Shown here in pieces: positions 1-7,719 of a DNA stretch of 20,541 bases (position 1 is its first letter; each line of letters begins with the position of its first letter). The DNA is taken from NCBI GenBank assembly GCA_937900305.1, contig CALCCV010000566.1:1-20541 (forward strand), read 5' to 3'. The position numbers and the translations under genes were made by a program. This DNA is from an uncultured Pseudobdellovibrionaceae bacterium (GTDB taxonomy: Bacteria > Bdellovibrionota > Bdellovibrionia > Bdellovibrionales > Bdellovibrionaceae). Below the pieces are notes generated by a model that searched no databases, was not told the DNA's origin, and was given only the letters and a program-made list of their open reading frames with translations.

Positions 1-202
1 ATGATTTACGTCGCCTACCACAATTTATTTCTTCTCAATCATCCTGCGAAGTCAGCAAGTTGACTAACTAAGTATTTCAAAGATCCAAAGGAAAAAAGGG
101 TTTTCTAACACCATTTTAGACACCGAAATCGGCCCCATGAGCCAATTTGAAAAATGAAAGTCGCTGAAATCAAAAAAACAGGTGCAAACAAGTCCGCCAG
201 TT
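1..202. other. Non-coding left edge
   Basis: I see no supportable gene here. A 20-codon open frame starts with the first base of the window and stops at 61-63, but it has no visible upstream context, so it is not called. An A7 run at 172-178 would be a T-run in the message of the minus-strand protease gene that ends at 203, but no convincing stem precedes it. This stretch is probably the 3' flank of the protease gene. Confidence 0.4.
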
Positions 203-1597
203 TTAGGGTTTTTTGGGATCTTTGTCGTTTGCTTTGGGCGCCCGTTGCAAAACATCCTTCAAACCTTTGCCGAATTCCAACATCGACTCATTAGGAGTTT
301 TTTTCTGATCTTCCGAGAGAAACTCTTTGGTAAAGTTGGCGGTGTTAGCGGGTTTTCCGCCGCTGGCCGTGACGCCTTGATCGAGAATGGTCAAGGTTTT
401 GTATAGATTCAATATGCGAGCCGATTTAGTTTTTGTGCGAAGCTGCGTGGTGGCGTCGCCAGTCGACAGAATGTATTTGCGAACATCTTCGGCGTCGAAA
501 GATCGGCGGTGAGCCATGATTAGGGCGGCGGCACCCGAAACAAATGCCGTCGCTTGCGAGGTTCCAGTCATGTACCCGTAAGTATTTCCTGGTAGAGTCG
601 ATAGTATGTTCTGGCCTGGGGCCGCGATGTGCACGGTTTCGACTCCGTAGTTGGATGACGAAAGCACTTCGGTGCCGGGATCCACCGCCGTCACTGAAAT
701 CAGATTTTTCAATTTGTAGTCGGCAGGGTAGTAGTGAAATTGATCGGAATTGGATCGTTCATTGCCCGCGGCGGCCACGAACAGAATTCCTTTTTTTTCG
801 GCCAAGCGAACGCCTTCGAATTCTTCTTGGCTGTAGTCGGTGCCTCCGCCCGAGTAATTGATGATTTGTGCGCCTTTGTCGATGGCGTAGCGAATCGCCT
901 GAATTGTATTTTTCAAGTTGTCGGTCGAAGACACCTTCGGATCATAGTACTTTAAAATCATGAGGCTCACGTTCGGAGAAATTCCGATGATGCCTTTGTT
1001 GTTGCCGCCCATCGCCCCGATGATACCTGCGATGTGAGTTCCGTGACCGTGATTGTCGGTGAGGTCGCTGTTGTTAGAGACAAAGTTCCAACCGTGGACA
1101 TCGTCGATCATGTCATTTGTATCGTCGTCTTTGCCGTTGCGAGATTTATCGCACTCCTTGAGTGTGAGCGGAGCCGTTTGTTTTTTGCAAAAGGGGCTGT
1201 CAACTAATCCGGTCTCGCCAGGATTATTCCACAGGTTGGCTTCGAGATCTTCGTGATGGATATCAATGCCGGTGTCAATGATGGCCACCGTGATGTCACG
1301 GCTGCCTTGTGAAACGGACCATGCGCGAGCGGCGTCCGAACGCTTCAATCCCCAAGCCTGATTGATTGCGGGATCATTAAAAAGTGCCGAAGGTTCGTCT
1401 TTGACCAACTCGGTTTTGTCTTTGATTTCTGGAAGTTCAAGTTTGCGGCCTGATTCCAGCTCTGCCTCTTTGGTTTTCTTCAAAGACGAGAGGTTTTCTT
1501 CACCAGAATCCGGTTCGAAAGAATAAAATAATAAGAGGCCTCCCAAAAAAAGAAGCATGAAAAAACTTAGCGACAGTAAGGTTTTCATCGATTGCAT
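203..1597 (-). CDS. Membrane-anchored or secreted subtilisin-family (S8) serine protease
   Basis: This 464-residue protein is a subtilase, an endopeptidase expected outside the cytoplasm. Residues 5-26 form one hydrophobic segment (signal peptide or anchor; no lipobox Cys), followed by a charged linker to about 80. The catalytic triad is visible: Asp108 in AIIDTGID, His185 in HGHGTH and Ser347 in GTSQATA, with oxyanion Asn279 in AAAGN. Residues 120-172 carry the NPGE...NGKDDD...DDVHGWNF pattern, an acidic and probably calcium-binding loop of subtilisin-like enzymes. Two oddities stand out: Cys137 and Cys149 bracket a short insert in that loop, and the residue usually Pro after GTSxAT is Ala351. 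There is no clear I9 propeptide. The C-terminal 60 residues are low-complexity and Lys-rich. The start at 1597 has AGAGGAA six bases upstream; Met4 is the alternative. It lies 103 bases downstream of a pseudopilin operon on the same strand. The family call is secure; the substrate is unknown. Confidence 0.93.
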   Translation of the reverse strand: MQSMKTLLSLSFFMLLFLGGLLLFYSFEPDSGEENLSSLKKTKEAELESGRKLELPEIKDKTELVKDEPSALFNDPAINQAWGLKRSDAARAWSVSQGSRDITVAIIDTGIDIHHEDLEANLWNNPGETGLVDSPFCKKQTAPLTLKECDKSRNGKDDDTNDMIDDVHGWNFVSNNSDLTDNHGHGTHIAGIIGAMGGNNKGIIGISPNVSLMILKYYDPKVSSTDNLKNTIQAIRYAIDKGAQIINYSGGGTDYSQEEFEGVRLAEKKGILFVAAAGNERSNSDQFHYYPADYKLKNLISVTAVDPGTEVLSSSNYGVETVHIAAPGQNILSTLPGNTYGYMTGTSQATAFVSGAAALIMAHRRSFDAEDVRKYILSTGDATTQLRTKTKSARILNLYKTLTILDQGVTASGGKPANTANFTKEFLSEDQKKTPNESMLEFGKGLKDVLQRAPKANDKDPKKP

Positions 1598-1688
1598 GAG
1601 CGATTCCTCTTAGTGAACTGATCGGACTGGATGATCTGAAACTTTCCTGGACCAGTCGCAAAATCTCACATTGGGATGGGGAGATAGT

Positions 1689-1703
1689 TAAGCCACGGGC
1701 TTA
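1689..1703 (-). terminator. Perfect 6-bp hairpin containing the stop codon of the PilW-like gene
   Basis: On the minus strand TAAGCC, a CGT loop and GGCTTA form a perfect short stem, and its first three bases are the TAA stop of the upstream pseudopilin. No T-run follows, so intrinsic termination is doubtful. It could mark a processed 3' end or a weak attenuator before the protease gene. Confidence 0.3.
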
Positions 1704-2825
1704 GTGCGAATCGCGGATTGGCATGTAAAATGTTTCGTTCAAGAAGATCTTGTTCTTCATTGTGCCGGTGTCTTCTTGCCAAGTCGGACCGTCGAAAACT
1801 TTGACAGAGACGGTTTGATCTGGACCCATGCGCTTTCGCGAAAAGATAAAGCCAATTCCCAAAACACGAAGTTTGGTTTCATCGATGGTGTTGTAAGGTG
1901 CGGCGAGCAAACTATCGCCGACGTTGTTGTAAAGCCACTCGTCGGACGCGCTCTCTTGATTTTCAGCGATTCCGTCAGAGGTGTTCAGGGCTCCCGCCTG
2001 ATTGTAAAGGTCGTAGCCAAAGGCAGCTTGAAAGTCAAAAATTCCGTCAGAAAGGATGTCCAATTCGCGCGTCCCTGGTTCGATGGACGTGCTGATAGCA
2101 TTGTCGTTGTTGCGATCTGAAAAGCGTTTTAGCTCGCGATTTCCATCCGCGGCACCCGATTCGTCCAGATAATATTCATAGGGAGTGACAAATGAAAGAT
2201 TGGCTCCTCCCCAGTCTGTTTTGGTCACGCCTGCAATGGTCGAACGATCAAATCGATTGGCGCCTCCTAGTCGTGAATAGCGAGTGTATTCAAGTGTCAT
2301 GCGGCAGGTATTCATGTCGATATTTGCATAACCAAATCGATAGTAGGGAGCCGAACTGAGAATGAAATGTTGATTGTTCATTTCAGGAGTTAAACAACAG
2401 ACGCTTCCGACCCGAAATGAGAGAATCGGATCGTTGGACCCCGCATTGACTTGCGAAACGACCTGACACTCCGCCAGTTCGGCGTTGAATTCAAAGGTGA
2501 CCAATCGATCAGATCTTAAGCTCGACCCCGCAGGACCGGGCAAGCAAGCTGGCAATGGCGGCGCTTCGGCGCAAGAATTTTCAATTTTTAGAAGGTTGGC
2601 AAAAGGTTGAATGCCTCCTTCGACGTTCATTATTTCTCGAGCGACGGCGTCTGAAACGACAATTCCGTCTTGAATGAGCTCGGATTTATTTCGCAAGCTT
2701 AAAAAGCGAGAAACAATATCCGAATACGAAGTTGCCAACAAAAGCCCGATCATTGAGGAAATCGCGACGGCCGCCAGCAGCTCAGGGAATGAAAAGCCTG
2801 TTTGAGACTTGGCGATTCTCGTCAT
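1701..2825 (-). CDS. PilW-like minor pseudopilin (prepilin-type N-terminus)
   Basis: A 374-residue protein with a class III (prepilin) signal: a short basic leader ending in TG, cleavage after Gly10, then FSFPELLAAVAISS, with Glu15 at mature position +5 and a hydrophobic helix to about residue 35. Such proteins are cut and N-methylated by PilD-type prepilin peptidase and join the tip of a type IV pilus or type II secretion pseudopilus. The globular part has two Cys-containing regions (85-94, 120-144). Residues 237-245, DRNNDNAIS, resemble a calcium-binding D-x-N-x-D loop, as found in several minor pilins. The length and C-terminal pattern fit PilW-type minor pilins rather than a major pilin. 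The start codon overlaps the stop of the upstream pseudopilin (ATGA, 2822-2825), implying translational coupling. The prepilin assignment is strong; the PilW-like label is an inference. Confidence 0.82.
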   Translation of the reverse strand: MTRIAKSQTGFSFPELLAAVAISSMIGLLLATSYSDIVSRFLSLRNKSELIQDGIVVSDAVAREIMNVEGGIQPFANLLKIENSCAEAPPLPACLPGPAGSSLRSDRLVTFEFNAELAECQVVSQVNAGSNDPILSFRVGSVCCLTPEMNNQHFILSSAPYYRFGYANIDMNTCRMTLEYTRYSRLGGANRFDRSTIAGVTKTDWGGANLSFVTPYEYYLDESGAADGNRELKRFSDRNNDNAISTSIEPGTRELDILSDGIFDFQAAFGYDLYNQAGALNTSDGIAENQESASDEWLYNNVGDSLLAAPYNTIDETKLRVLGIGFIFSRKRMGPDQTVSVKVFDGPTWQEDTGTMKNKIFLNETFYMPIRDSH

Positions 2826-3400
2826 AGGCAGTTCACTTTTGGATCTGGGTTAGCGATGCAGTGGCATTCGGGCAACGCGGAACAGCTGTCGCGAGCCCCA
2901 TTGATGATACTTTTCACATGCAGAGTTTTTGCGGTGTTGACGTTCGCCCGGTTAAAACTTCCATTCCACTGTTGAAACCATTTGGTTTCAATTTTTAAAT
3001 CTTTCAAATCTATGTCGGCTGTGTTTCCACTAGCACCCAGAGATAAGTTGTTTTGACATGTCGAAGTGATGTCGACGGAGACGGTGTAATAAATCGGAGC
3101 CTTTTCGGCCGGAGTCCAAGAAATAAAATGAGTGTTGTTCCCTAAGTAAAGTCCATCGCGACTGTAATAAAGAGTCTTTGAGCCTGCACAAAGTGGAGCG
3201 GCTGTTGATAGCATCGAACGATACTCGTCCATCAGCATGCGAGTCATTTGCATGGCCTTTTCATTTTCAGTCGACGTTCTCATCAGCCCACGCGAGTTGT
3301 AATACATTTGAAGTGGCATGATGATCACAATAATCGCGATGGCTGCGCCAACCAGAGCGTCGATCAAGAGAGATCCTTGCTGGTTATGGATGAATCTCAT
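2822..3400 (-). CDS. PilV/GspI-like minor pseudopilin with Asp at +5
   Basis: A prepilin-type protein of 192 residues. The leader MRFIHNQQG is followed by SLLIDALVGAAIAIIVIIMPLQ, a typical hydrophobic N-terminal helix. Mature +1 is Ser rather than Phe, and +5 is Asp rather than the near-invariant Glu. I start it at 3400, because that ATG overlaps the upstream stop as ATGA, exactly as in the next junction; a start at 3427 would add nine polar residues and a 31-base overlap. The C-terminus is Cys-rich (four Cys in about the last 19 residues), suggesting disulfides in the periplasm. Position and architecture suggest a PilV/GspI-like minor subunit, but sequence similarity beyond the N-terminal helix could not be judged. 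Confidence 0.75.
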   Translation of the reverse strand: MRFIHNQQGSLLIDALVGAAIAIIVIIMPLQMYYNSRGLMRTSTENEKAMQMTRMLMDEYRSMLSTAAPLCAGSKTLYYSRDGLYLGNNTHFISWTPAEKAPIYYTVSVDITSTCQNNLSLGASGNTADIDLKDLKIETKWFQQWNGSFNRANVNTAKTLHVKSIINGARDSCSALPECHCIANPDPKVNCL

Positions 3401-3876
3401 TTCGACATCACCTTTCCGGTGAGCCAAAAGACTTTGACGACCTTCGAGGATTCAGAAACGGAGCTGACGAATGAAAGCTCACGGTCTTTGCGCTCGTCGA
3501 TCACGGCGTCTTCGTTGAAACAAAGATCTTTAGCGAGGCCTTGAATTCTGACATCGCGAAGATCCAACTGATTGATCTGTGTCCAATTGCCACCGGAACA
3601 ACAGTTCGTGGCCGAGGCTGTGCTGGAAAGAGTCAGCGTTGAGCTGCCTGACCCGCTTTCGTTATAAGAAACTTTTGTGCAAAGCTTTTGATATTTGGCC
3701 ACCATGTGAGCTTCCCGCATTAAAGAGTCAGACATGGCTGTCGTTTCGGTGAGTCTAGCGACGCTCATCATGCTGGATCCAAAAACGACAACGCCACCAG
3801 CAACCAGAGACATAATTGCCATTACGCCGATCAATTCAATCAGTGAAAATCCACCCTCGTTGCATTCCCATCTCAT
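3397..3876 (-). CDS. FimT/GspH-like pseudopilin, first gene of the pseudopilin operon
   Basis: A 159-residue protein beginning MRWECNEGG followed by FSLIELIGVMAIMSLVAGG. This is a canonical class III signal with Gly9 at -1, Phe at +1 and Glu14 at +5. The remainder is a small globular domain with a Cys pair (NCCSGG) and a C-terminal strand-rich region, consistent with FimT/GspH-type minor pilins. It is the first of three pseudopilin genes joined by ATGA overlaps; no major pilin, assembly ATPase, secretin or prepilin peptidase gene is in the window, so these proteins must use machinery encoded elsewhere. No strong ribosome binding site is seen upstream (the region holds AAGCAAGCC). A tandem 11-bp repeat lies 57-78 bases upstream of the start. 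Confidence 0.8.
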   Translation of the reverse strand: MRWECNEGGFSLIELIGVMAIMSLVAGGVVVFGSSMMSVARLTETTAMSDSLMREAHMVAKYQKLCTKVSYNESGSGSSTLTLSSTASATNCCSGGNWTQINQLDLRDVRIQGLAKDLCFNEDAVIDERKDRELSFVSSVSESSKVVKVFWLTGKVMSK

Positions 3877-3932
3877 GGCTTGCTTATCGGTTTTTTTTGG
3901 TGAACTATGTATGTTCTCGAGTGAGATTTTGG

Positions 3933-3954
3933 ACTGTCTCAGAACTGTCTCAGA
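3933..3954 (-). promoter_or_regulatory. Exact tandem 11-bp repeat upstream of the pseudopilin operon
   Basis: ACTGTCTCAGA occurs twice back to back on the plus strand (3933-3943 and 3944-3954). The period is about one DNA helical turn, and the repeat sits 57-78 bases upstream of the first pseudopilin start in the only sizeable gap (127 bases) between it and the ABC gene. This geometry suits cooperative binding of a regulator on one face of DNA. Regulator and promoter are unidentified. Confidence 0.3.
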
Positions 3955-3982
3955 TTAGATCAATTTGCTGAGCCTCGTTCTT

Positions 3983-4010
3983 GGGATCTCCGTTCTACGG
4001 AGTTCATCCC
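3983..4010 (-). terminator. Hairpin at the 3' end of the second ABC gene
   Basis: On the minus strand GGGAT, a GAA bulge, then CTCCGT, loop AGA, ACGGAG and ATCCC form an 11-bp stem with one bulge. The TGA stop of the ABC gene lies at the bulge. No T-run follows, so Rho-independent termination is only a possibility; a 3'-end stabilising stem is equally likely. Confidence 0.38.
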
Positions 4011-5869
4011 AAAGTGAGTGGCTGGGCGTGAAAAGCTTGGAGCACTTTTGCGGGTGTATCAATCATGATCTGATCTCCATTGTCGATCCAAAGCACTCGG
4101 TCGCAACGATCCAGCGTTGACAGACGGTGGGCAATCAGGATCTGTGTTTTCCCCGCAAAATATTTACTGGCAATTTTCAAAATGGACTCTTCGGTTTGTG
4201 GGTCGATGGAAGCCGTGGCTTCATCGAATATCACCACGGGAGCATCCTGCAGCAAACAACGAGTCATGCAGATGAGTTGTCTTTCACCCAAACTCAGATT
4301 GCGACCGCGCTCTTCAACCTGAAAATCCAAACCCATGGGTGTTAATAAATGTTCAAGGTGGAACAGTTTCAGCGCACGGATCAGTTCATCGTCGTCGAGG
4401 AGTTTTTGAAGATCTAGGTTTTCGCGCAAGGTGCCACGAAACAAAACCGGATCTTGCGAAATGTACGCCATCCACTGTCGGTAGTTGACGAGCGGAACTT
4501 CGGCTTCGGTCAGTGGTGTCACCACCTGGCCATCCAAAAGCACTCGACCTTTTTCAACCGGATATAGGTTGAACAGGGCCTGAATTAAACTGGATTTGCC
4601 GCTGCCGGTGCGGCCCATCACCCCCAAAATCTCTCCGGGGACAATTTGAAAATTGAGTCCTTTTAGCACCCATTTCTGTTTTTCAGAATATCGAAACCAA
4701 AGATCTTCGACTCGCAATCCGATGGCCTGTTTGGTCGATTTCATTGGTGGGAAATCTTGTTTTGGATGATCTGTCAAAAACTCAGCCTTCGTCGGCAAAG
4801 CATTGCCAGGTTCCAGTGGCGCGCGCAAATAACTGTCCAATCGATCCACTCCGATCAGAGCGTCTTCGAGCTGCGACAACCACTCGAAAAATATCTGCAC
4901 TGAGTTTCCTGAAAAGGCGATGAAACCGAAGGCCACTCCGACGGCGCCGATGCTCAACCAGCCCTTTTGAATGAAAAAATAGCTGGTGATCCCAGTGAAC
5001 AAAAGCAAAACTGACGTCAGCGCATTCATTTGAAACGAAAAGTAAGAGATGTGACGAACTGCTTTGAGTTTGAGGTCAAGATAAAATTCATCCAAAAATT
5101 GATAACGGTGTGTGAACGAAGCTTCTTTGCGAAAGGTGCGAATGGTACTCGCCCCTTGGGCGCTTTCGGCAAAGTGAGCAATGGATGGCGAGCGTGCTTC
5201 GGAGAGGGAGCGGCGGACCTTTCGCAAAGTCACTTTGTTAAATTGAAAAACATAATAGTAGCATATGGAAATCAATAGCACGTAAATCAAAAAAACCGGA
5301 CTGGCGATGGTCGCCAAAATCACCACGGAAACCAAGTCGAAAATGATTGAGATAAATTCTGCTAGCGGGCCACCAAACAGACGAAATACGTTGCCGTAGT
5401 CTGAAGAAAACCGCGTGACGATGCGGCCGACAGGTTGTCGATCAAAAAAGCTCATGGGAAAGCGGGACGTGCGCAGGGTCACTTCGTCGTAAATTCGCGA
5501 AATTGCCTCTGCCGAAAGTCGGGAAAAATAGACCCTGAAATAACAAGTGAAAGCGAATCCGAGACTCACCATCACCGACAAAAGCCACAAAAAATCTTTC
5601 TGTGTGAAGCCGACAAAAACTTCAGGAATGCCCTTGCAAGCCTGGGTCGAGGCCGAGGCAGGATCAGTGAGTGTCAAGCAAAGGCTGTCCACCCAAATCC
5701 CGATGACGTTGGCGTTTCCTAAAACCAAGAGTCGTCCGAACAGTCCCATCACCATCGTCAGCGCAATGCGATAGCGAAAGGGGTGGTAGGCATCGCGGAG
5801 AGTGAGGAAAACATTCGCGTTTAAATGATCTTCCGATTTTTGATTGGATTCACGCCAAGACTCCGTCAC
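4004..5869 (-). CDS. ABC exporter half-transporter with ABCC-like NBD2 (catalytically complete site)
   Basis: An inner-membrane exporter half of 621 residues: a six-helix transmembrane domain (about 30-350), then an ATPase domain. Seen motifs are Walker A GRTGSGKS (419-426), Q-loop SQDP (Gln472), a signature-like LSLGERQ (from 525), Walker B VIFDE with Asp549 and catalytic Glu550, and switch His581. The combination GRTGSGKSSL, SQDPVLFRGTLRENLD, LSxGxRQL and DEATASID, plus FFDRQPVGRIVTRFS in the membrane domain, is the pattern of the second half of ABCC/MRP-type exporters. I choose the GTG at 5869, since AGGAGG lies five bases before it and the neighbouring upstream gene's stop overlaps by 20 bases. 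An ATG at 6004 would extend the protein by 45 residues deep inside that gene with no matching signal. It likely dimerises with the preceding half-transporter. Substrate unknown. Confidence 0.9.
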   Translation of the reverse strand: MTESWRESNQKSEDHLNANVFLTLRDAYHPFRYRIALTMVMGLFGRLLVLGNANVIGIWVDSLCLTLTDPASASTQACKGIPEVFVGFTQKDFLWLLSVMVSLGFAFTCYFRVYFSRLSAEAISRIYDEVTLRTSRFPMSFFDRQPVGRIVTRFSSDYGNVFRLFGGPLAEFISIIFDLVSVVILATIASPVFLIYVLLISICYYYVFQFNKVTLRKVRRSLSEARSPSIAHFAESAQGASTIRTFRKEASFTHRYQFLDEFYLDLKLKAVRHISYFSFQMNALTSVLLLFTGITSYFFIQKGWLSIGAVGVAFGFIAFSGNSVQIFFEWLSQLEDALIGVDRLDSYLRAPLEPGNALPTKAEFLTDHPKQDFPPMKSTKQAIGLRVEDLWFRYSEKQKWVLKGLNFQIVPGEILGVMGRTGSGKSSLIQALFNLYPVEKGRVLLDGQVVTPLTEAEVPLVNYRQWMAYISQDPVLFRGTLRENLDLQKLLDDDELIRALKLFHLEHLLTPMGLDFQVEERGRNLSLGERQLICMTRCLLQDAPVVIFDEATASIDPQTEESILKIASKYFAGKTQILIAHRLSTLDRCDRVLWIDNGDQIMIDTPAKVLQAFHAQPLTLG

Positions 5870-7667
5870 TTTTGCCTCCTTTCCCTTCGACTTTTTCATT
5901 CGCTCGATCATCAGTTCGATCATCGGCGGCCGTTTCAACATAGGTGCGAAAGGTTTCACAGTTTTTAAAAAGTTCGTCGAAGGTTCCCTGAGCCACCATT
6001 TCACCGTCGTTTAAAAACAGAATGCGGTCACACTTTGGCAACACGCGCAGACGATGAGTGACGAGAATTTTTGTTTTCTTTTTCCACTCCCCAAATAAAA
6101 GCTGTTCGAGGATATGGTCTTCAGTGGTGACGTCGAGGGCGCTGAAACAATCGTCGAGTAGGACGATCGACGCCGAAAAGTGATGACTGCGCGCCAAACT
6201 CACGCGCTGACGTTGTCCTCCCGACAGATTGACTCCGCGCTCACCGATGACCGTATCGAGGCCACGTTCGACTCGCTCTTTGAGCAGGTCGAAACTAGAA
6301 AGTTGCAGTGATTTCAGAATAGCTTGGTCGTGTCCAGCTTTCACGTCGTACTCAAAGACCACGTTTTCGCGAAGACTGGCACTCATGATGAATCCCTCTT
6401 GGGGAACAAAGGCAAAAAAAGACTTCCACTTTGTGGGAGTCAGAGTTTCAACTCCTCGGCCAAAAATTTGAAACTCCTCCATCTGCGCACCGGTTTCGCC
6501 AAGCAGAGAGAGGAGGAGCAATGATTTGCCCGATCCCACTTCGCCGACGATCGCAAAGAGTTCGCCTTCATTCACATCAAGTGAAAGGTTTCGCAAAATT
6601 TCGCGATCGGCAATTTTTAAAGACAAGTTTTTCACGGCGAGGGCTGTGTTGGGGCCTAAGCTTCGAGTTGCTGAACCTGGTTTCGGTTTCGAGTTCGGTG
6701 TCACCAAGAAATGGTGGATCCGTTTGATCGAAGTCCATGAATCAAATGCAAATGTGCAGAACCACGGCATCTGGCGAAACGGTCGGACTAAAAAAACTCC
6801 TAAAATCCAGAGGAGGGCTAACAGCTCTCCAGGGGTCGGCGTGCGGCGGCTCAAGTACAGCAGTGACAGAAGACCCAAAATATTTAGAAAGAAGGTGATC
6901 GAGGAGGAAATCGAGTTCATCACCTGCCCGTTGGTGACCATCTGAATGCGGTTGTTTGTTTCGTCTTGTCGCTTAAGAATAATTTTATTTTCGATTTCTT
7001 CTGTCCAGCCGAGAATACGAATGTTGCGCAAATTCTGAACCCATTCGTTGACCAAACCCACTCGTTCGGCCGCGAGCTGTTTGAAGAGAAAGAAAAATCG
7101 ACTTTGTCGAAAGGCCATCGCTAAATTGAGACACGAGATAACAGCCATAAAAATCAAAGTCGAAAAAATTGGTAGATCCAGCAGGGTTGACAGCGCGAAA
7201 GGTGCGAGGAGAAACGGAAAAAAAGTGGACGCTCCAGAGGGCAATGTTTGGTCAAGCAAGATTGTGGCGCCTGGAACATCTGTTGCATAGAGGGCCACGA
7301 CTTCGCCGACCGGTTTGTCGTAAGTTGCATCCGGTTTGAGCTCGAGTGTTTTTTGGTAAATGAGCTTCGCCAATTCCCGCTGCATTTTGATCGACTCACG
7401 CTGCGAGAGGAAGTTGCAAATCTGAGTCAGCGCCTGCGCTGAAATCAAACACAAAAAAGCAAAAAGAATCAATAGCAGTGGGCCCACGCGCCAATGCCAA
7501 AGTCCCTCGTGACCAAGCAAGGCATCGACAAACTCTTTTTGAAAAAAAGGTCCGGCTAAACCAAATACGGCTGCCACCAGACTGAGAAAAAGAATCAACC
7601 AGCGACTGCGCAGGCGGTGAAAGAGAACGAAGTAAAAGAGGTGGCGGGGGCGTGGGAAGTGCGGCAT
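5850..7667 (-). CDS. ABC exporter half-transporter with ABCC-like NBD1 (degenerate catalytic site)
   Basis: An exporter half of about 605 residues with a membrane domain (helices from about residue 20 to 300) and an ATPase domain. Walker A is GEVGSGKS (375-382), the signature is canonical LSGGQRQRVSLAR (from 481), and switch His538 is present. Walker B reads IVLLDDCFSALD, so the residue after Walker-B Asp505 is Asp506 instead of the catalytic Glu. This is the degenerate site typical of NBD1 in ABCC proteins and of one partner in bacterial heterodimeric exporters. I start at Met 7667, just before the first helix. An ATG at 7772 is possible but would overlap the previous gene by 53 bases and add a non-membrane leader; neither has a good ribosome binding site, so the start is uncertain. 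The C-terminal tail is rich in Asp, Lys and Gly. It overlaps the partner half-transporter by 20 bases. Confidence 0.88.
   Translation of the reverse strand: MPHFPRPRHLFYFVLFHRLRSRWLILFLSLVAAVFGLAGPFFQKEFVDALLGHEGLWHWRVGPLLLILFAFLCLISAQALTQICNFLSQRESIKMQRELAKLIYQKTLELKPDATYDKPVGEVVALYATDVPGATILLDQTLPSGASTFFPFLLAPFALSTLLDLPIFSTLIFMAVISCLNLAMAFRQSRFFFLFKQLAAERVGLVNEWVQNLRNIRILGWTEEIENKIILKRQDETNNRIQMVTNGQVMNSISSSITFFLNILGLLSLLYLSRRTPTPGELLALLWILGVFLVRPFRQMPWFCTFAFDSWTSIKRIHHFLVTPNSKPKPGSATRSLGPNTALAVKNLSLKIADREILRNLSLDVNEGELFAIVGEVGSGKSLLLLSLLGETGAQMEEFQIFGRGVETLTPTKWKSFFAFVPQEGFIMSASLRENVVFEYDVKAGHDQAILKSLQLSSFDLLKERVERGLDTVIGERGVNLSGGQRQRVSLARSHHFSASIVLLDDCFSALDVTTEDHILEQLLFGEWKKKTKILVTHRLRVLPKCDRILFLNDGEMVAQGTFDELFKNCETFRTYVETAADDRTDDRANEKVEGKGGKSDGVLA
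5870..5880 (-). promoter_or_regulatory. Strong Shine-Dalgarno deciding the GTG start of the second ABC gene
   Basis: On the minus strand AGGAGG occupies 5880-5875, five bases before the GTG at 5869. It lies inside the end of the first ABC gene and is the best ribosome binding site in the left arm; the upstream ATG codons in the same frame have none comparable. Confidence 0.7.
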
Positions 7668-7682
7668 CCGGGGATGGACGTT

Positions 7683-7696
7683 AACACTGTAGTGTT
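7683..7696. promoter_or_regulatory. 14-bp near-perfect palindrome upstream of the first ABC gene
   Basis: AACACTGTAGTGTT has 6-bp arms AACACT and AGTGTT around a two-base centre. It lies in the 52-base gap between the small coiled-coil gene and the proposed ABC start, 16-29 bases before that ATG. It could be a dimeric regulator's operator; the two-base centre makes an RNA hairpin less likely. Confidence 0.3.
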
Positions 7697-7719
7697 GTCC
7701 CAGCCACGCAAAAACAGTC

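Noticed and set aside
172..178. Intrinsic terminator after the protease gene
   Set aside because: The message would have a seven-T run here, but I could not draw a stable stem directly upstream.
1704..2120. Plus-strand open frames opposite the pseudopilin and ABC genes (for example 1704-2120 and 6526-6945)
   Set aside because: They mirror strong minus-strand genes, have no recognisable domains or ribosome binding sites, and their composition fits antisense shadows.
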